Source: Serratia marcescens (lineage in GTDB: Bacteria > Pseudomonadota > Gammaproteobacteria > Enterobacterales > Enterobacteriaceae). From it: a stretch of DNA of 64,000 nt. A program made the translations under genes and the position numbers. The stretch's first letter is position 1. Each line of letters opens with the position of its first letter. The notes beneath the pieces were generated by a model. The model did no database searches. It had not been told where the DNA came from and worked only from the letters and a program-made list of their open reading frames with translations. Of this stretch, positions 33,655 to 42,336 are shown piece after piece. The DNA is taken from contig NZ_JARVZZ010000002.1 in NCBI RefSeq assembly GCF_029846115.1, positions 30,804 through 94,803 on the forward strand, given 5' to 3'.

Positions 33655-35733
33655 TTAGGCGGCAGCGCCATCGTCAGCGTCAGTATCATTGGCGTTTGCG
33701 GAACTGGCAGCGGCATCCGTCCGGTTTTCCGTTTCAGCCTGCGGCTGCGGTGCCATGCAGCTCGGCAACCAACCGGTTTCGCTCAGCACCGCAGCAGCTA
33801 ACTCAGCGGCATCTTTACGTTTCATGCCCTCGGCATCTTTGGCCTTCCCGGTTTCACCGGCGCTATTAAGAGCATCAACGATCTGGTCTTTGCCAATCCG
33901 CGAAAAATAGTTGTCACTCGTCGGCTTCCACCATTCCCCGATCTGGAAATCGAGGGCTTTTTCTACCGAATCCAGCTTGGTGCCAACCCGCTTATCCTTG
34001 AGATAACTGTCTCGGCCATCGAGGCCGTGGGAAACGCAGTATGCCAACAACCCGAGAACGTCACCCTGTGACCACGCCAGCAGCCACTCAAAACTTTCGC
34101 TCCAGTTTTCAGGAAATTGGTTCAACCAGCTCTCATGCATCTCGTTCAGTTTCAGGTTAGCGATGCCATTCACGCTGCCAGCCTCTTCTGACTGGGATAA
34201 GCAGCCGCTGCGCATGCTTTCTACAGAGGTGTGCAACACATAGAAATATCCCGCGTCGAACACCCGCCGTGCCAGCGTGAACGTATGGAGTGCAATCGCG
34301 ACGTTAGTGTTCTGCGCCAGCGCCGCAGATACTGCCAAAGTACGTTCGGCGGACAAACTTGCCACCAAAACTTGGGAAAGTCCTTTTTCTGACGGCGGGG
34401 TGTTCTTTTTGATTTCTTCGCGGTTGGCTTTTTCTTGTTGCTTGATGTCTTCTACTTTCATCAAGCCGCGTTGAATTTGGATCTGGCCATCTTTCAGGTA
34501 AGCGATTATGCCCGCCTTGACACGAACTTCTGACGGCCATTGGTTGAGTTCTGCAGCTGCGTTTATTTCGTTGATACGCGCTTCAATCTGCTCAACGCGC
34601 GGCGCATGTTCCCATTCTTCGTCTGTATCGAGTCCAGCAGTATCAAACATGTCATCCAGCAATTCTTGCTCGGCGAGCAGCTGATCCATTTCTGCCTGCT
34701 GCTCGCTGGTCAGCCTCGTGGTTACCCAAGGGATCTCGAATGTCTTCTCATCGTCGGTATAACGTTGCGCCTCACGAGTACGGCCAACCGACCATGCCCA
34801 CCCTTCATTTTTCGCCACATCATCCGCCACCGCTTGCAGCTTGGCGATCGCCAGCGTTTCCAGCATCAATGGGTCGGTTAGAATGACATCGTCAACGAAC
34901 ATCTCCTCGCGGATCTCACCACCTGCTGCTTGATAGGCGTCAATCCCAACAAAGTTAACCAACTGGCTGTCTGCGGCCGAAACCTCGTCGGCCAGCACTA
35001 TTTTTCGTAACGCCTTTGGTGTGCGGAAGTGGTCGTCATATTTACCTTTATCCCATGCCTGAATCTGGCGCAGATGATCATCCGTCGCGCCCAACGCCGC
35101 CAGTTGGTCAAAATTGATTTGATTCGCTTTCAGCAGCTCCAGCAGCGCAGGGGCTACGGTAGTCAATTTCAGGCATTTTTTAACATGCAGGGTGCTGAAG
35201 CCGAGGATGGCAGCGATCCGTTCGGCCGGGGTTCCGTTATCAGCCAGCTTACGCATATTTTCGAGCTGATCGGCAGGTTGCAGATTGGTGCGGCGCACGT
35301 TCTCCGCGACAGAAATCGCATAGGCATCCTGTTCATCGACGACTAAAACAGGAACGATAAACTCCGGCGTTACCAGTACGCCAGCAGCTGAACGCCCTTG
35401 CACCATCAACAAATCCATGCCAAGGCGGCGGGTCTCACCGGCGGCCGCACCGTATCGGCCATCCGCCATGCGGTGTACGACGAGGTTCTGCAACAGGCCG
35501 GTGGCCTCAATGCTGGTTGCCATCTCCTCGATCTCGTCCTGAGTGCGGGGGGTAATACGCGCATTCTGATCCGTAAAGGTAATCTCTTTGAGCATAAGAT
35601 TTTTACGCTCGGCATTGGCCAGCGCGGCTTCAACAAACTTCGCCGCTGCGGTTTTGGCTGATGCAGCCTTGGCCGGGCTTTTCTTGGCGGTTGATTTTGG
35701 TTTTGCAGGTGCTTTAGTATCGATGTCAGACAT
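33655..35733 (-). CDS. ParB/Spo0J-type leading-region protein (YubM family)
   Basis: 692 residues. The N-terminus is Lys/Ala-rich and disordered (residues 5-35). Then come a ParB N-terminal nuclease-like domain (ATGLLQNLVVHRMADGRYGA, AAGETRRLGMDL, VAENVRRTNLQPADQLENMR) and an HTH (IAAILGFSTLHVKKCLKLTT). A long helical C-terminal region follows. The homologue in F (YubM) lies next to psiB; it is not the partition ParB of the plasmid. Start at 35733 (MSDIDTKAPAK), 15 bp inside the longest frame. Confidence 0.88.
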   Translation of the reverse strand: MSDIDTKAPAKPKSTAKKSPAKAASAKTAAAKFVEAALANAERKNLMLKEITFTDQNARITPRTQDEIEEMATSIEATGLLQNLVVHRMADGRYGAAAGETRRLGMDLLMVQGRSAAGVLVTPEFIVPVLVVDEQDAYAISVAENVRRTNLQPADQLENMRKLADNGTPAERIAAILGFSTLHVKKCLKLTTVAPALLELLKANQINFDQLAALGATDDHLRQIQAWDKGKYDDHFRTPKALRKIVLADEVSAADSQLVNFVGIDAYQAAGGEIREEMFVDDVILTDPLMLETLAIAKLQAVADDVAKNEGWAWSVGRTREAQRYTDDEKTFEIPWVTTRLTSEQQAEMDQLLAEQELLDDMFDTAGLDTDEEWEHAPRVEQIEARINEINAAAELNQWPSEVRVKAGIIAYLKDGQIQIQRGLMKVEDIKQQEKANREEIKKNTPPSEKGLSQVLVASLSAERTLAVSAALAQNTNVAIALHTFTLARRVFDAGYFYVLHTSVESMRSGCLSQSEEAGSVNGIANLKLNEMHESWLNQFPENWSESFEWLLAWSQGDVLGLLAYCVSHGLDGRDSYLKDKRVGTKLDSVEKALDFQIGEWWKPTSDNYFSRIGKDQIVDALNSAGETGKAKDAEGMKRKDAAELAAAVLSETGWLPSCMAPQPQAETENRTDAAASSANANDTDADDGAAA

Positions 35734-35818
35734 GTGATTTCTCTCCAATAGTTATTACTGTCAAACCGGTCAGATTGGCGTCCAGACCGGCGGTTAGGAG
35801 CAGGGGCAACCCTGCTTT

Positions 35819-36112
35819 TTACTGCCCTGCGCTGATCACCCAGTGCGTCAGGTTCATTTCATCGCTGGCGACGACCGGAACCCCCTCGACCAGCCAAACG
35901 GCCAGAGAGTCAAACTCCCCTTGATCGATGACCAGATACTCAGCATCAGCCGGTACGGACGGTGGCTCACTCGTGCCGGTTGAACGGCCACCGCAGGCGC
36001 GCTGCACAGCGAGAAACAGCTCATACACCTGCTGGTCAGAACGTCCGCCGTTTTTCAGTGCTGATGCTGCTGTAGGCTTCGTTGTCGCGCCTTTGACGTT
36101 TTGTTGAGCCAT
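35819..36112 (-). CDS. QNV-type leading-region protein, copy D
   Basis: 97 residues starting MAQQNVKGATTKPTAASALK. Shares only the QNV start with copies A-C; the rest includes QVYELFLAVQRACGGRSTGT and LVIDQGEFDSLAVWLVEGVP. Start at 36112 set by the shared N-terminus and the 31-bp gap to element D; the longer frame runs through element D. First gene of the yubM-psiB-psiA unit. Confidence 0.7.
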   Translation of the reverse strand: MAQQNVKGATTKPTAASALKNGGRSDQQVYELFLAVQRACGGRSTGTSEPPSVPADAEYLVIDQGEFDSLAVWLVEGVPVVASDEMNLTHWVISAGQ

Positions 36113-36119
36113 GTTGAAA

Positions 36120-36560
36120 TCCTCCGTGGGGTGATAACTGATGCCGCTGTGAGTATTCGCCGTCGCAATAAACTGATTCAGCACGGCGAAGAGCGGCACC
36201 AAGGGGCGGAGACAAAAAGTTTTTTTGACCGAAGGGAGAAAAAAGTTTTTGGCTGAGTTCATACACCCCTTGGTGTTTAAGCGAGGCGTTGTGCTGTTAT
36301 CAGTTGCGGCGGGAAGACTTACTGCGGCTAAGCACCCTGGAAGGTTGAACACGGATCAACCCGACACAGCGGTCGCGGCAGCGAACACTGGGGCGACCTT
36401 AGCGCTCGTCGTCCAAACGACGTGCAGTGAAAGCGACGCCGGCAGCAAGCGCGGGTGTTGCCGTTGGCGTGGAGACCCTAACCGACAGGCCGAAACCGCT
36501 TGCGGGTTCGGCGAAACCTGACGCCCGCATGCGGGCGTCTTGGTTGAGTAGGTCTGCTGG
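36120..36560. promoter_or_regulatory. leading-region structured element D
   Basis: More diverged than A-C. Outer stem 36143-36162 (GCCGCTGTGAGTATTCGCCG) with 36307-36328 (CGGCGGGAAGACTT...GCGGC). Arm CCAAGGGGCGGAG...CACCCCTTGG with AAAAAGTTTTT copies, then GGGGCGACCTTAGCGCTCGT and a domain 3 with CCGCTTGCGGGTTCGGCGA. Located 31 bp upstream of copy D, same geometry as the others. Confidence 0.58.
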
Positions 36561-36774
36561 ACGGTCATTCGACCGGCCATTGCCCCAAGCCCTCGTGTTT
36601 TTTCTCTCTCCCAACCTTGCCCAAATATCCCGGTAATGTGATGTGGTATGGCAATACAAGGGTGGCCAACCGCTACTTTCCAAACCCTGTTCTTATAAAC
36701 AAGCAGTTATTCCTTTTAAAACCAAAAGAAGTTTTCCTTTTCATAATGGATACCCTTCATCATTTTTTCATACC
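36561..36774. other. intergenic tract left of the transposon; no gene recognised
   Basis: About 210 bp, becoming AT-rich toward the transposon end. No matching half of the patB gene that borders the other transposon end is present here. Confidence 0.5.
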
Positions 36775-36944
36775 TGTAGCGGCTCGCGTTTGAAAACCCC
36801 CATGCTCGCGTTTATCGGTTTTTTTGGCTCACATTAACTGCAAATGAAAATCTCCTTATGCTCACATTAACTGCCACTGTGCTCGCGTTTATCTTTTCAT
36901 GCTCGCAATCATCCTTCCCGTGCTCACAATACCTGCAATCAAAA
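36775..36944 (+). repeat. left terminal inverted repeat with repeated transposase sites
   Basis: About 170 bp almost perfectly mirrored at 40871-41041. It contains six tandem-like units related to TGCTCGCGTTTATC or TGCTCACATTAACTG, at roughly 20-30 bp spacing, as expected for transposase binding sites. Confidence 0.9.
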
Positions 36945-37002
36945 TTCACCTCCCGACGCCACCAATCGTTCTTTTTGGGTATACCACAACAAGACAAAGC
37001 CA

Positions 37003-37023
37003 TGAGACGTTTTTCACGTCTCA
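37003..37023. promoter_or_regulatory. candidate res site dyad
   Basis: 8-bp dyad TGAGACGT/ACGTCTCA with a 5-base centre, in the 150-bp gap between the left repeat and the resolvase gene. The position fits a resolvase recombination and autoregulation site. Confidence 0.5.
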
Positions 37024-37096
37024 TTAGGGTTGTTTTTAATGTAACCTCGTGTTAGGTTTTGTCCATCTAGAGGCAAATGAGACATTTCAAGCAAAT

Positions 37097-37660
37097 ATGG
37101 CCGTTATGTATGGGTATGCCCGCGTTTCAACCAACGATCAGGATCTGGCCCTGCAGACACAAACCCTGCGTGATGCCGGCTGCGAAATTATTCGCGCAGA
37201 AAAAGCCAGCGGTGCCAGCCGAAAGGGGCGTTCCGAATTGCAGCTGTTGCTGGACTTCCTGCGGCCTGGCGACACCCTTACCGTCACGCGGATCGACCGC
37301 CTCGCCCGCAGCATCAAAGACCTCCAGGACATTGTTTTTGCCCTGAACCTGAAAGGCGTTACCCTCAAGGCGACGGAACAACCTGTCGATACGCGTACCG
37401 CCGCTGGCAAAGCCTTCCTCGATATGCTGGGTGTTTTTGCCGAATTTGAAACCAATCTGCGCCGTGAACGTCAGTTGGAGGGGATCGCGGCGGCCAAAGC
37501 GCGCGGTGTCTACCGCGGCCGCAAACCTTCTATCGATCCGGCCGAAGTGCATCGCCTCTATGTGGACGAAAAAATGGGAGCAACCGCCATCGCCCGCAAG
37601 CTTGGGATTGGCCGGGCATCGGTCTACCGGGCTCTGGATGCTTATGGACAGCCGGCGTAA
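37097..37660 (+). CDS. serine resolvase (Tn3/Hin type)
   Basis: 187 residues (or 184 from 37106). Catalytic serine in YGYARVSTNDQD, the LRPGDTLTVTRIDRLARSIK block, LKATEQPVDTRTAAGKAFLD, and a C-terminal HTH (GATAIARKLGIGRASVYRAL). Resolves transposition cointegrates. The start at 37097 avoids a leader that is not conserved in the family. It overlaps the tniA start. Confidence 0.92.
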   Translation: MAVMYGYARVSTNDQDLALQTQTLRDAGCEIIRAEKASGASRKGRSELQLLLDFLRPGDTLTVTRIDRLARSIKDLQDIVFALNLKGVTLKATEQPVDTRTAAGKAFLDMLGVFAEFETNLRRERQLEGIAAAKARGVYRGRKPSIDPAEVHRLYVDEKMGATAIARKLGIGRASVYRALDAYGQPA

Positions 37661-39305
37661 GGTTATCCCAGCGGATTCGTTGCTGCAATTGCGGCAGCGG
37701 CTTGATCGCCTGCCCCCCAAAAGCCCTGAACGGGCCGCTCAGATTGCGTCTGTCGCCGACCTGTACGGCGTTTCTGCCACCACGGTTTACCGGGCTCTCC
37801 GGCGTGACCTGAAACCGCATGCCGCCCACCGCCGCGATTATGGCAAATCCAGGGTGTTATCCACCTCGGAGCTGGAGCTGTATTGCGAGATTATCGCAGC
37901 CCTGAAACTGCGTACCACCAACAAGTCCGGTCGTCACCTGTCGACGTCCAGAGCGATACAATTACTCGAAGAGTATGGGGTCGAGGTTGGCCAGGGGCTG
38001 ATCAAAGCGCCGCCAGGATTGCTACGTCGCCAGACGGTGGACCGTTATATTTCGCGGTTTCGCCTCGACCAGTCCCGTTTATTACGGGAGCCGCCGGCCG
38101 TCAGGTTTCAGGCGGAATACAGCAACGACTGCTGGCAGTTCGATATGTCCCCGTCCGATCTCAAACATATCGAGCGGCCAGAATGGGTTGATCCCGCCAG
38201 AGGCGAGCCGACGCTGACGATATTCAGCGTCGTGGACGATCGTAGTGGCATCACCTATCAGGAATATCGGTGCGTTTACGGTGAAGACGCCGAATCGGCA
38301 TTACGCTTTCTGTTTAATGCCATGGCACCCAAACCCTCCATTCCTGATCCCCATATCCAGGGACGCCCCAAGATGCTGTATCTCGACAACGGCCCCGTTG
38401 CCAAAAGCCGGGTATTCAGTAACGTGATGCGGGAATTGCATATTGACTGGCAGACGCATACCCCTGCCGGCAAGGACGGCACCCGCACCACGGCGCGGTC
38501 CAAAGGTAAAGTCGAGCGTCCTTTCAGGACCGTCAAAGAGGCGCATGAAACCCTTTACCACTTCCATAAGCCGGAAACCGAGCACCAGGCCAACGAATGG
38601 CTCTGGCATTACCTGACGCAGTACAACAACCAGCGCCACCGCAGCGAGAAGCACTCCCGCATCGAAGACTGGGTGGCGAATTTGCCGCCAGAGGGGCTGC
38701 GGGACATGTGTACCTGGGAGCAGTACCGCCGCTTTGCCCGTGAGCCGGAGTCTCGTAAAGTAGGGAGTGATGCTCGCGTGACGGTCGACGGCACCGTCTA
38801 TGAAGTCGAACCGGATATGGCCGGCGAAACCGTTATTCTGCAGTGGGGCCTGTTTGACGACGAGATGTTCGTTGAGTTCGAACATGAAACATGGGGCCCC
38901 TATTTCCCGGTGTCGGGCCCGGTTCCCCTGCACCGGTATCGGGCATTTCGGCGGGGGAAAACGGCCGAGCGGTCAGATCGGATCCATTCCTTGGCCATCC
39001 AGCTGAATGTCCCCATCAGCGCGCTGTCCGGCAGTGAGCTTCAACTGGTCAACAATCCCCAATCCGGCGACGAATTAAAGCACCAGCCGTTTGATATCAC
39101 GGAGTCTGAATACGTCTTTCCGACGGTTATCGCCGCGAAACTGGCCATTGCCGATGACCTGGCAACGCCGCTGGCCAAACTCTCGGACGACAACCGGGCA
39201 TTTATCGATGACGTTCTGGCGCAAACGCTGATCCGACGCGAGGTCCTTGCCCGGATCAGAGAACACTTCCGCAACCGATTATCAGGAGCAGACCATGCGG
39301 GTTGA
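37638..39305 (+). CDS. TniA-like DDE transposase
   Basis: About 555 residues. N-terminal HTH (SVADLYGVSATTVYRALRRD), then an rve core with D in CWQFDMSPSDLKHI, D in MLYLDNGPVAKSRV and E in RSKGKVERPFRTVK, and a Mu-type C-terminal beta domain (TVDGTVYEVEPDMAGETVIL). Start at 37638 or 37644, overlapping the resolvase 3' end; the open frame extends farther upstream only through the resolvase gene. It overlaps tniB by 11 bp. Confidence 0.9.
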   Translation: MLMDSRRKVIPADSLLQLRQRLDRLPPKSPERAAQIASVADLYGVSATTVYRALRRDLKPHAAHRRDYGKSRVLSTSELELYCEIIAALKLRTTNKSGRHLSTSRAIQLLEEYGVEVGQGLIKAPPGLLRRQTVDRYISRFRLDQSRLLREPPAVRFQAEYSNDCWQFDMSPSDLKHIERPEWVDPARGEPTLTIFSVVDDRSGITYQEYRCVYGEDAESALRFLFNAMAPKPSIPDPHIQGRPKMLYLDNGPVAKSRVFSNVMRELHIDWQTHTPAGKDGTRTTARSKGKVERPFRTVKEAHETLYHFHKPETEHQANEWLWHYLTQYNNQRHRSEKHSRIEDWVANLPPEGLRDMCTWEQYRRFAREPESRKVGSDARVTVDGTVYEVEPDMAGETVILQWGLFDDEMFVEFEHETWGPYFPVSGPVPLHRYRAFRRGKTAERSDRIHSLAIQLNVPISALSGSELQLVNNPQSGDELKHQPFDITESEYVFPTVIAAKLAIADDLATPLAKLSDDNRAFIDDVLAQTLIRREVLARIREHFRNRLSGADHAG

Positions 39306-40263
39306 GGTAATGGAGCATTATGGGCTGACTCAGCCTGTTGCACAGGCCGGATACTATGAAACTGCCCACCACAGGCAACTTATCAAGGATATCCGGGGTG
39401 CCATCGAAGAAGGTCGTCTGGTTGCCGTCTGCGGCGTAGTGGGCAGCGGCAAAACCGTCACGTTTCGCCGACTGCAGCAACTCCTCAGAGAGGAAAAGAA
39501 AGTCATCGTGGCCAGGTCGCTGTCGGTAGAAAAGCAGAACATCAAGCTGGCCACGTTGATTAACGCGCTGTTTTACGATCTGACCCAGGACAAGGTGGTC
39601 CAGATCCCCAAGCAGGGCGAACGTCGTGAGCGGGAACTGCAGAAACTGGTCAAGAAGGGCAAACGCCCGGTGGCGCTGTTTGTCGATGAAGCGCACGACC
39701 TGAACGGTCATACGCTTATTGGGCTCAAGCGGCTGATGGAAACCGTAGAAGACGGTGGAGGACGATTGTCGGTTGTGCTGGCCGGTCACCCCAAGTTGCG
39801 TAACGATCTGCGCCGCCCGACCATGGAAGAAATTGGTTACCGTACCGATATCTTTACCCTGGACGGTATCACCGGCAGCCAGCGGGAATATATTCACTGG
39901 CTGCTCAGTGCCTGCGCGGAACACGGCAAACCGGAAGATATCCTGACGACCGAAGCCATTGAACTGCTGGCTGAGAAACTGCGCACGCCACTGCAGATCC
40001 AGCTGCATCTGACGCTGGCCATGGAAGCCGGTTATCAAACCGGAGAAAAGCCGATAACGGCATCGCTGATTGAGTCGGTCCTCTCGCGGCAGCTGAACGA
40101 CCTGGAGCCGACCCTGACGCGTCACGGGTACCGTCTGAAAGAGATGGTGGAACTGTTTGACGCGAGGCCGGCGGAGATCCGGGCCTTCTTCAACAATCAG
40201 CTCGATCCGGTTAGGTCGTCTGAATTTCGTGACCGGCTACTGGCCATCGGGCTGCCAATATAA
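39295..40263 (+). CDS. TniB/TnsC-like AAA ATPase
   Basis: 322 residues. Walker A VCGVVGSGKTVTF, Walker B VALFVDEAHDLN, and ExeA/TniB-family blocks (LSVVLAGHPKLRNDLRRPTM, EEIGYRTDIFTLDGI). It should select targets for TniA. The ATG at 39295 is preceded by AGGAG. Complete. Confidence 0.9.
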   Translation: MRVEVMEHYGLTQPVAQAGYYETAHHRQLIKDIRGAIEEGRLVAVCGVVGSGKTVTFRRLQQLLREEKKVIVARSLSVEKQNIKLATLINALFYDLTQDKVVQIPKQGERRERELQKLVKKGKRPVALFVDEAHDLNGHTLIGLKRLMETVEDGGGRLSVVLAGHPKLRNDLRRPTMEEIGYRTDIFTLDGITGSQREYIHWLLSACAEHGKPEDILTTEAIELLAEKLRTPLQIQLHLTLAMEAGYQTGEKPITASLIESVLSRQLNDLEPTLTRHGYRLKEMVELFDARPAEIRAFFNNQLDPVRSSEFRDRLLAIGLPI

Positions 40264-40356
40264 TCCTCAATCTATCAGGTATTTCTATCTTTTTCCTGTA
40301 AAGGGAAGAACGAGCAAGTGCGCTATACAATTAATTGATAAACAAAGGATAAAATT

Positions 40357-40803
40357 ATGAAAAAAACACTCATTGCACTATTCCTAGCAGGCTTGACCAC
40401 ATCCGCGTATGCGCAAGATGAACTAACCATCAGTAAACTGGCGGCAGATCAGGATACAAAGGCGGAGTTTCAGAAAATGGCGTCTAACCAGCACTTGCCC
40501 AAATGGGTAACTCAGGGGGGAACAAACTCTCAGGGCCAGAAAGTCAACATCGCAGGTAAACAGTATCTGGTGCTGAATTCATGCAAACCGCATGATTGTG
40601 GTTCACAGCGGATCGCAGTGCTTTACGCCACGGCAACGAAGAAAATAGCGGGTGTTTTCTCCACGGTAGATGAGAAAACAGGTAATGAAAAACTACAGTG
40701 GTTAAACATACCTGATGATTTGTCGATTGATGGGAAGACAGTCCTGCTCGCTTCACTGACAGGCAGTCTTGATAATCACCCTGATAGTTTCAATTATAAA
40801 TAG
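40357..40803 (+). CDS. ivy: Ivy-family C-type lysozyme inhibitor (transposon cargo)
   Basis: 148 residues with signal peptide (LIALFLAGLTTSAYAQDE). The signature loop CKPHDC occurs in LVLNSCKPHDCGSQRIAVLY, which in E. coli Ivy inserts into the lysozyme active site. The mature protein also has NLPKWV-like (NQHLPKWVTQGGTN). Periplasmic inhibitor of host lysozyme, reported also to inhibit some lytic transglycosylases. It lies inside the transposon between tniB and the right repeat, with its own ribosome site (AAAGGA). Confidence 0.92.
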   Translation: MKKTLIALFLAGLTTSAYAQDELTISKLAADQDTKAEFQKMASNQHLPKWVTQGGTNSQGQKVNIAGKQYLVLNSCKPHDCGSQRIAVLYATATKKIAGVFSTVDEKTGNEKLQWLNIPDDLSIDGKTVLLASLTGSLDNHPDSFNYK

Positions 40804-40870
40804 ATGGCACACCTGGTGGGGAAATTTTCCCCACCATCATATTCCCCCGATAATCCCACACCGAGGTAGA

Positions 40871-41041
40871 TTTTGATTTGCAGTTATTGTGAGCACGGGA
40901 AGGATGATTGCGAGCATGAAAAGATAAACGCGAGCACAGTGGCAGTTAATGTGAGCATAAGGAGATTTTCATTTGCAGTTAATGTGAGCAAAAAAAGCCG
41001 ATAAACGCGAGCATGGGGGTTTTCAAACGCGAGCCGCTACA
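40871..41041 (-). repeat. right terminal inverted repeat of the transposon
   Basis: Mirror of 36775-36944 with very few mismatches. It ends CCGCTACA at 41041 and carries the same GCTC-type units in opposite orientation. Confidence 0.9.
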
Positions 41042-41692
41042 CCTACCGGACGCTGCTGGACACATGACGAACTGACGCAGTTGATGACGCTCTGCCGCGC
41101 CCATGGCGTGACCGTTATCTCTGACGAAATTTGGGCAGACCTGCTGCTGCCCGGGCAGACGTTCACATCGGTCCTGCACCTGGATAAGGACTGCCAGGAA
41201 CAGGTGATTGCTGCTACCGCGGCCAGCAAAACGTTTGGATTGTCGTCACTGCGGATCTCGAATTTCCTGATCCCCAATACCCGGATGCGAGGGGCGTTCA
41301 TCGATCGCCTCAACGCCCATGGTCTTGATGTCTTTAATGCGCTGTCGATGACGGCAGCCACTGCGGCTTATCAGCACGGCGAGGCCTGGCTTAACGATTT
41401 GCAGCGCTATCTGGCTGAGAACCGGCGCTGGTTTGAGCAGGCGTTAAGCTATGCCGCGCCCTGGTGCAAAATGCCCCGGGCGGAAGGCACTTACCTTGCC
41501 TGGCTGGATTGTCGCGCCCTGGGGTTGGATGAAGATGCCTTACAACAGGCATTGATCCACACATCGAAGATCCCGCCCTCGATGGGCCGCAGCTTTGGCT
41601 CCCAGGGGAAGGGGTTTATCCGCATCAATCTGGGCTGCCCTCGTCAGTACCTTGAAGACGCAATCAGAGGGTTGGCCAAACTTACCCCTTAA
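41042..41692 (+). pseudogene. PatB/MalY-type aminotransferase, 3' part only
   Basis: The frame reads TGRCWTHDELTQLMTLCRAH directly after the transposon end, then DEIWADLLLPGQTFTSVLHL, the PLP lysine in AATAASKTFGLSSLRISNFL, and the C-terminal EGTYLAWLDCRALGLDEDAL. This is a class-I/II aminotransferase of the cystathionine beta-lyase (PatB/MalY) group. The N-terminal ~170 residues are missing and are not found beyond the other transposon end, so there was a deletion or rearrangement. Probably non-functional chromosomal material. Confidence 0.85.
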
Positions 41693-41894
41693 ACAACAGG
41701 CACCCGACGGCGCAGACCACACAACTCGGGGCCGGATAATGATGATAGTTAGTGCCCAGCTTTGCGTGGGCACACTCAACACCAGGGAAGTCATTCAGGG
41801 CCCGCATCGACCAAACATAGGTTCGAGCGGGTACTGACCATCAAGGAACTGTCAGACCACTGACAGGCCGCGGACCACTAGATGGAAGGCTAAA
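41693..41894. other. intergenic tract; no gene recognised
   Basis: About 200 bp joining the chromosomal-type patB fragment to plasmid maintenance genes. Contains a short CTGTCAGACCACTGACAG dyad near 41850 in front of the next gene. Confidence 0.45.
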
Positions 41895-42185
41895 ATGGCT
41901 GCTGTTGAGACTGCACAATTTGCGCGTTACTTTGAATTATTCCCCGAGTTAACGCCGACACAAGCAATGACCTGTATCCTGTACTCCATGGGATTGGCCA
42001 TCACGACCATTGCAGACCTGCGCGACGTCTCACCAGAGACCGTGCGTAAAGTGCTGCAGGAGGCGCGTCAAAAACTCGAATTATCCAACCTGGTTGCCGT
42101 CACCAGCGCCGTCCAGGTGAGGCTCACCATGGCCATGATAGGCCTGCATATCGACTTACGAGAGGAAGGAATCAAAGTTGCCTGA
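41895..42185 (+). CDS. single-domain GerE/LuxR-type HTH protein
   Basis: 96 residues. The whole protein is a LuxR-type HTH: LTPTQAMTCILYSMGLAITT then IADLRDVSPETVRKVLQEARQKLELSN in family register. No receptor domain is present. It precedes parA by 150 bp that contains three GTAATACA-type boxes. It may be a local regulator of the maintenance region. Confidence 0.8.
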   Translation: MAAVETAQFARYFELFPELTPTQAMTCILYSMGLAITTIADLRDVSPETVRKVLQEARQKLELSNLVAVTSAVQVRLTMAMIGLHIDLREEGIKVA

Positions 42186-42210
42186 GTGGGAATATTAGCC
42201 GGGAAAAAGA

Positions 42211-42320
42211 AATACATTGGTAATTCAATGCAAATACTTGTGTATTACATTTGTATTGCTATAATCTGCACAGGTGACGAAGTTACATCCGCGTCAAAAC
42301 GTAATACAATAGTATTTCAT
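42211..42320. promoter_or_regulatory. parA upstream region with GTAAT(A/T)CA boxes
   Basis: Contains AATACATTGGTAATTCA (42211-42227), TGTATTACATTTGTATTG (about 42241) and CGTAATACAATAGTATT (42300). These belong to a dispersed box family recurring through 42-48 kb. The position suggests operator and possibly partition-site function. Confidence 0.55.
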
Positions 42321-42336
42321 TTAGAGGAAGATTCCG

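Larger units (their letters stand above)
36775..41041 (+). mobile_element. TniA/TniB-type transposon with ~170-bp inverted repeats and Ivy cargo
   Basis: 4267 bp bounded by TGTAGCGGCTCGCGTTTGAA at both ends. Contains a serine resolvase, a DDE integrase-type transposase, an AAA ATPase, and a periplasmic lysozyme inhibitor as cargo. No TniQ gene is seen, unlike Tn5053. Flanks (CATACC on the left, CCTACC on the right) are not an exact direct repeat, so one side may have rearranged after insertion. Confidence 0.85.

Noticed and set aside
36769..41047. Six-bp target duplication of the Tni-type transposon
   Set aside because: CATACC and CCTACC differ at one position and the interrupted patB half is missing on the left, so a clean duplication cannot be claimed.
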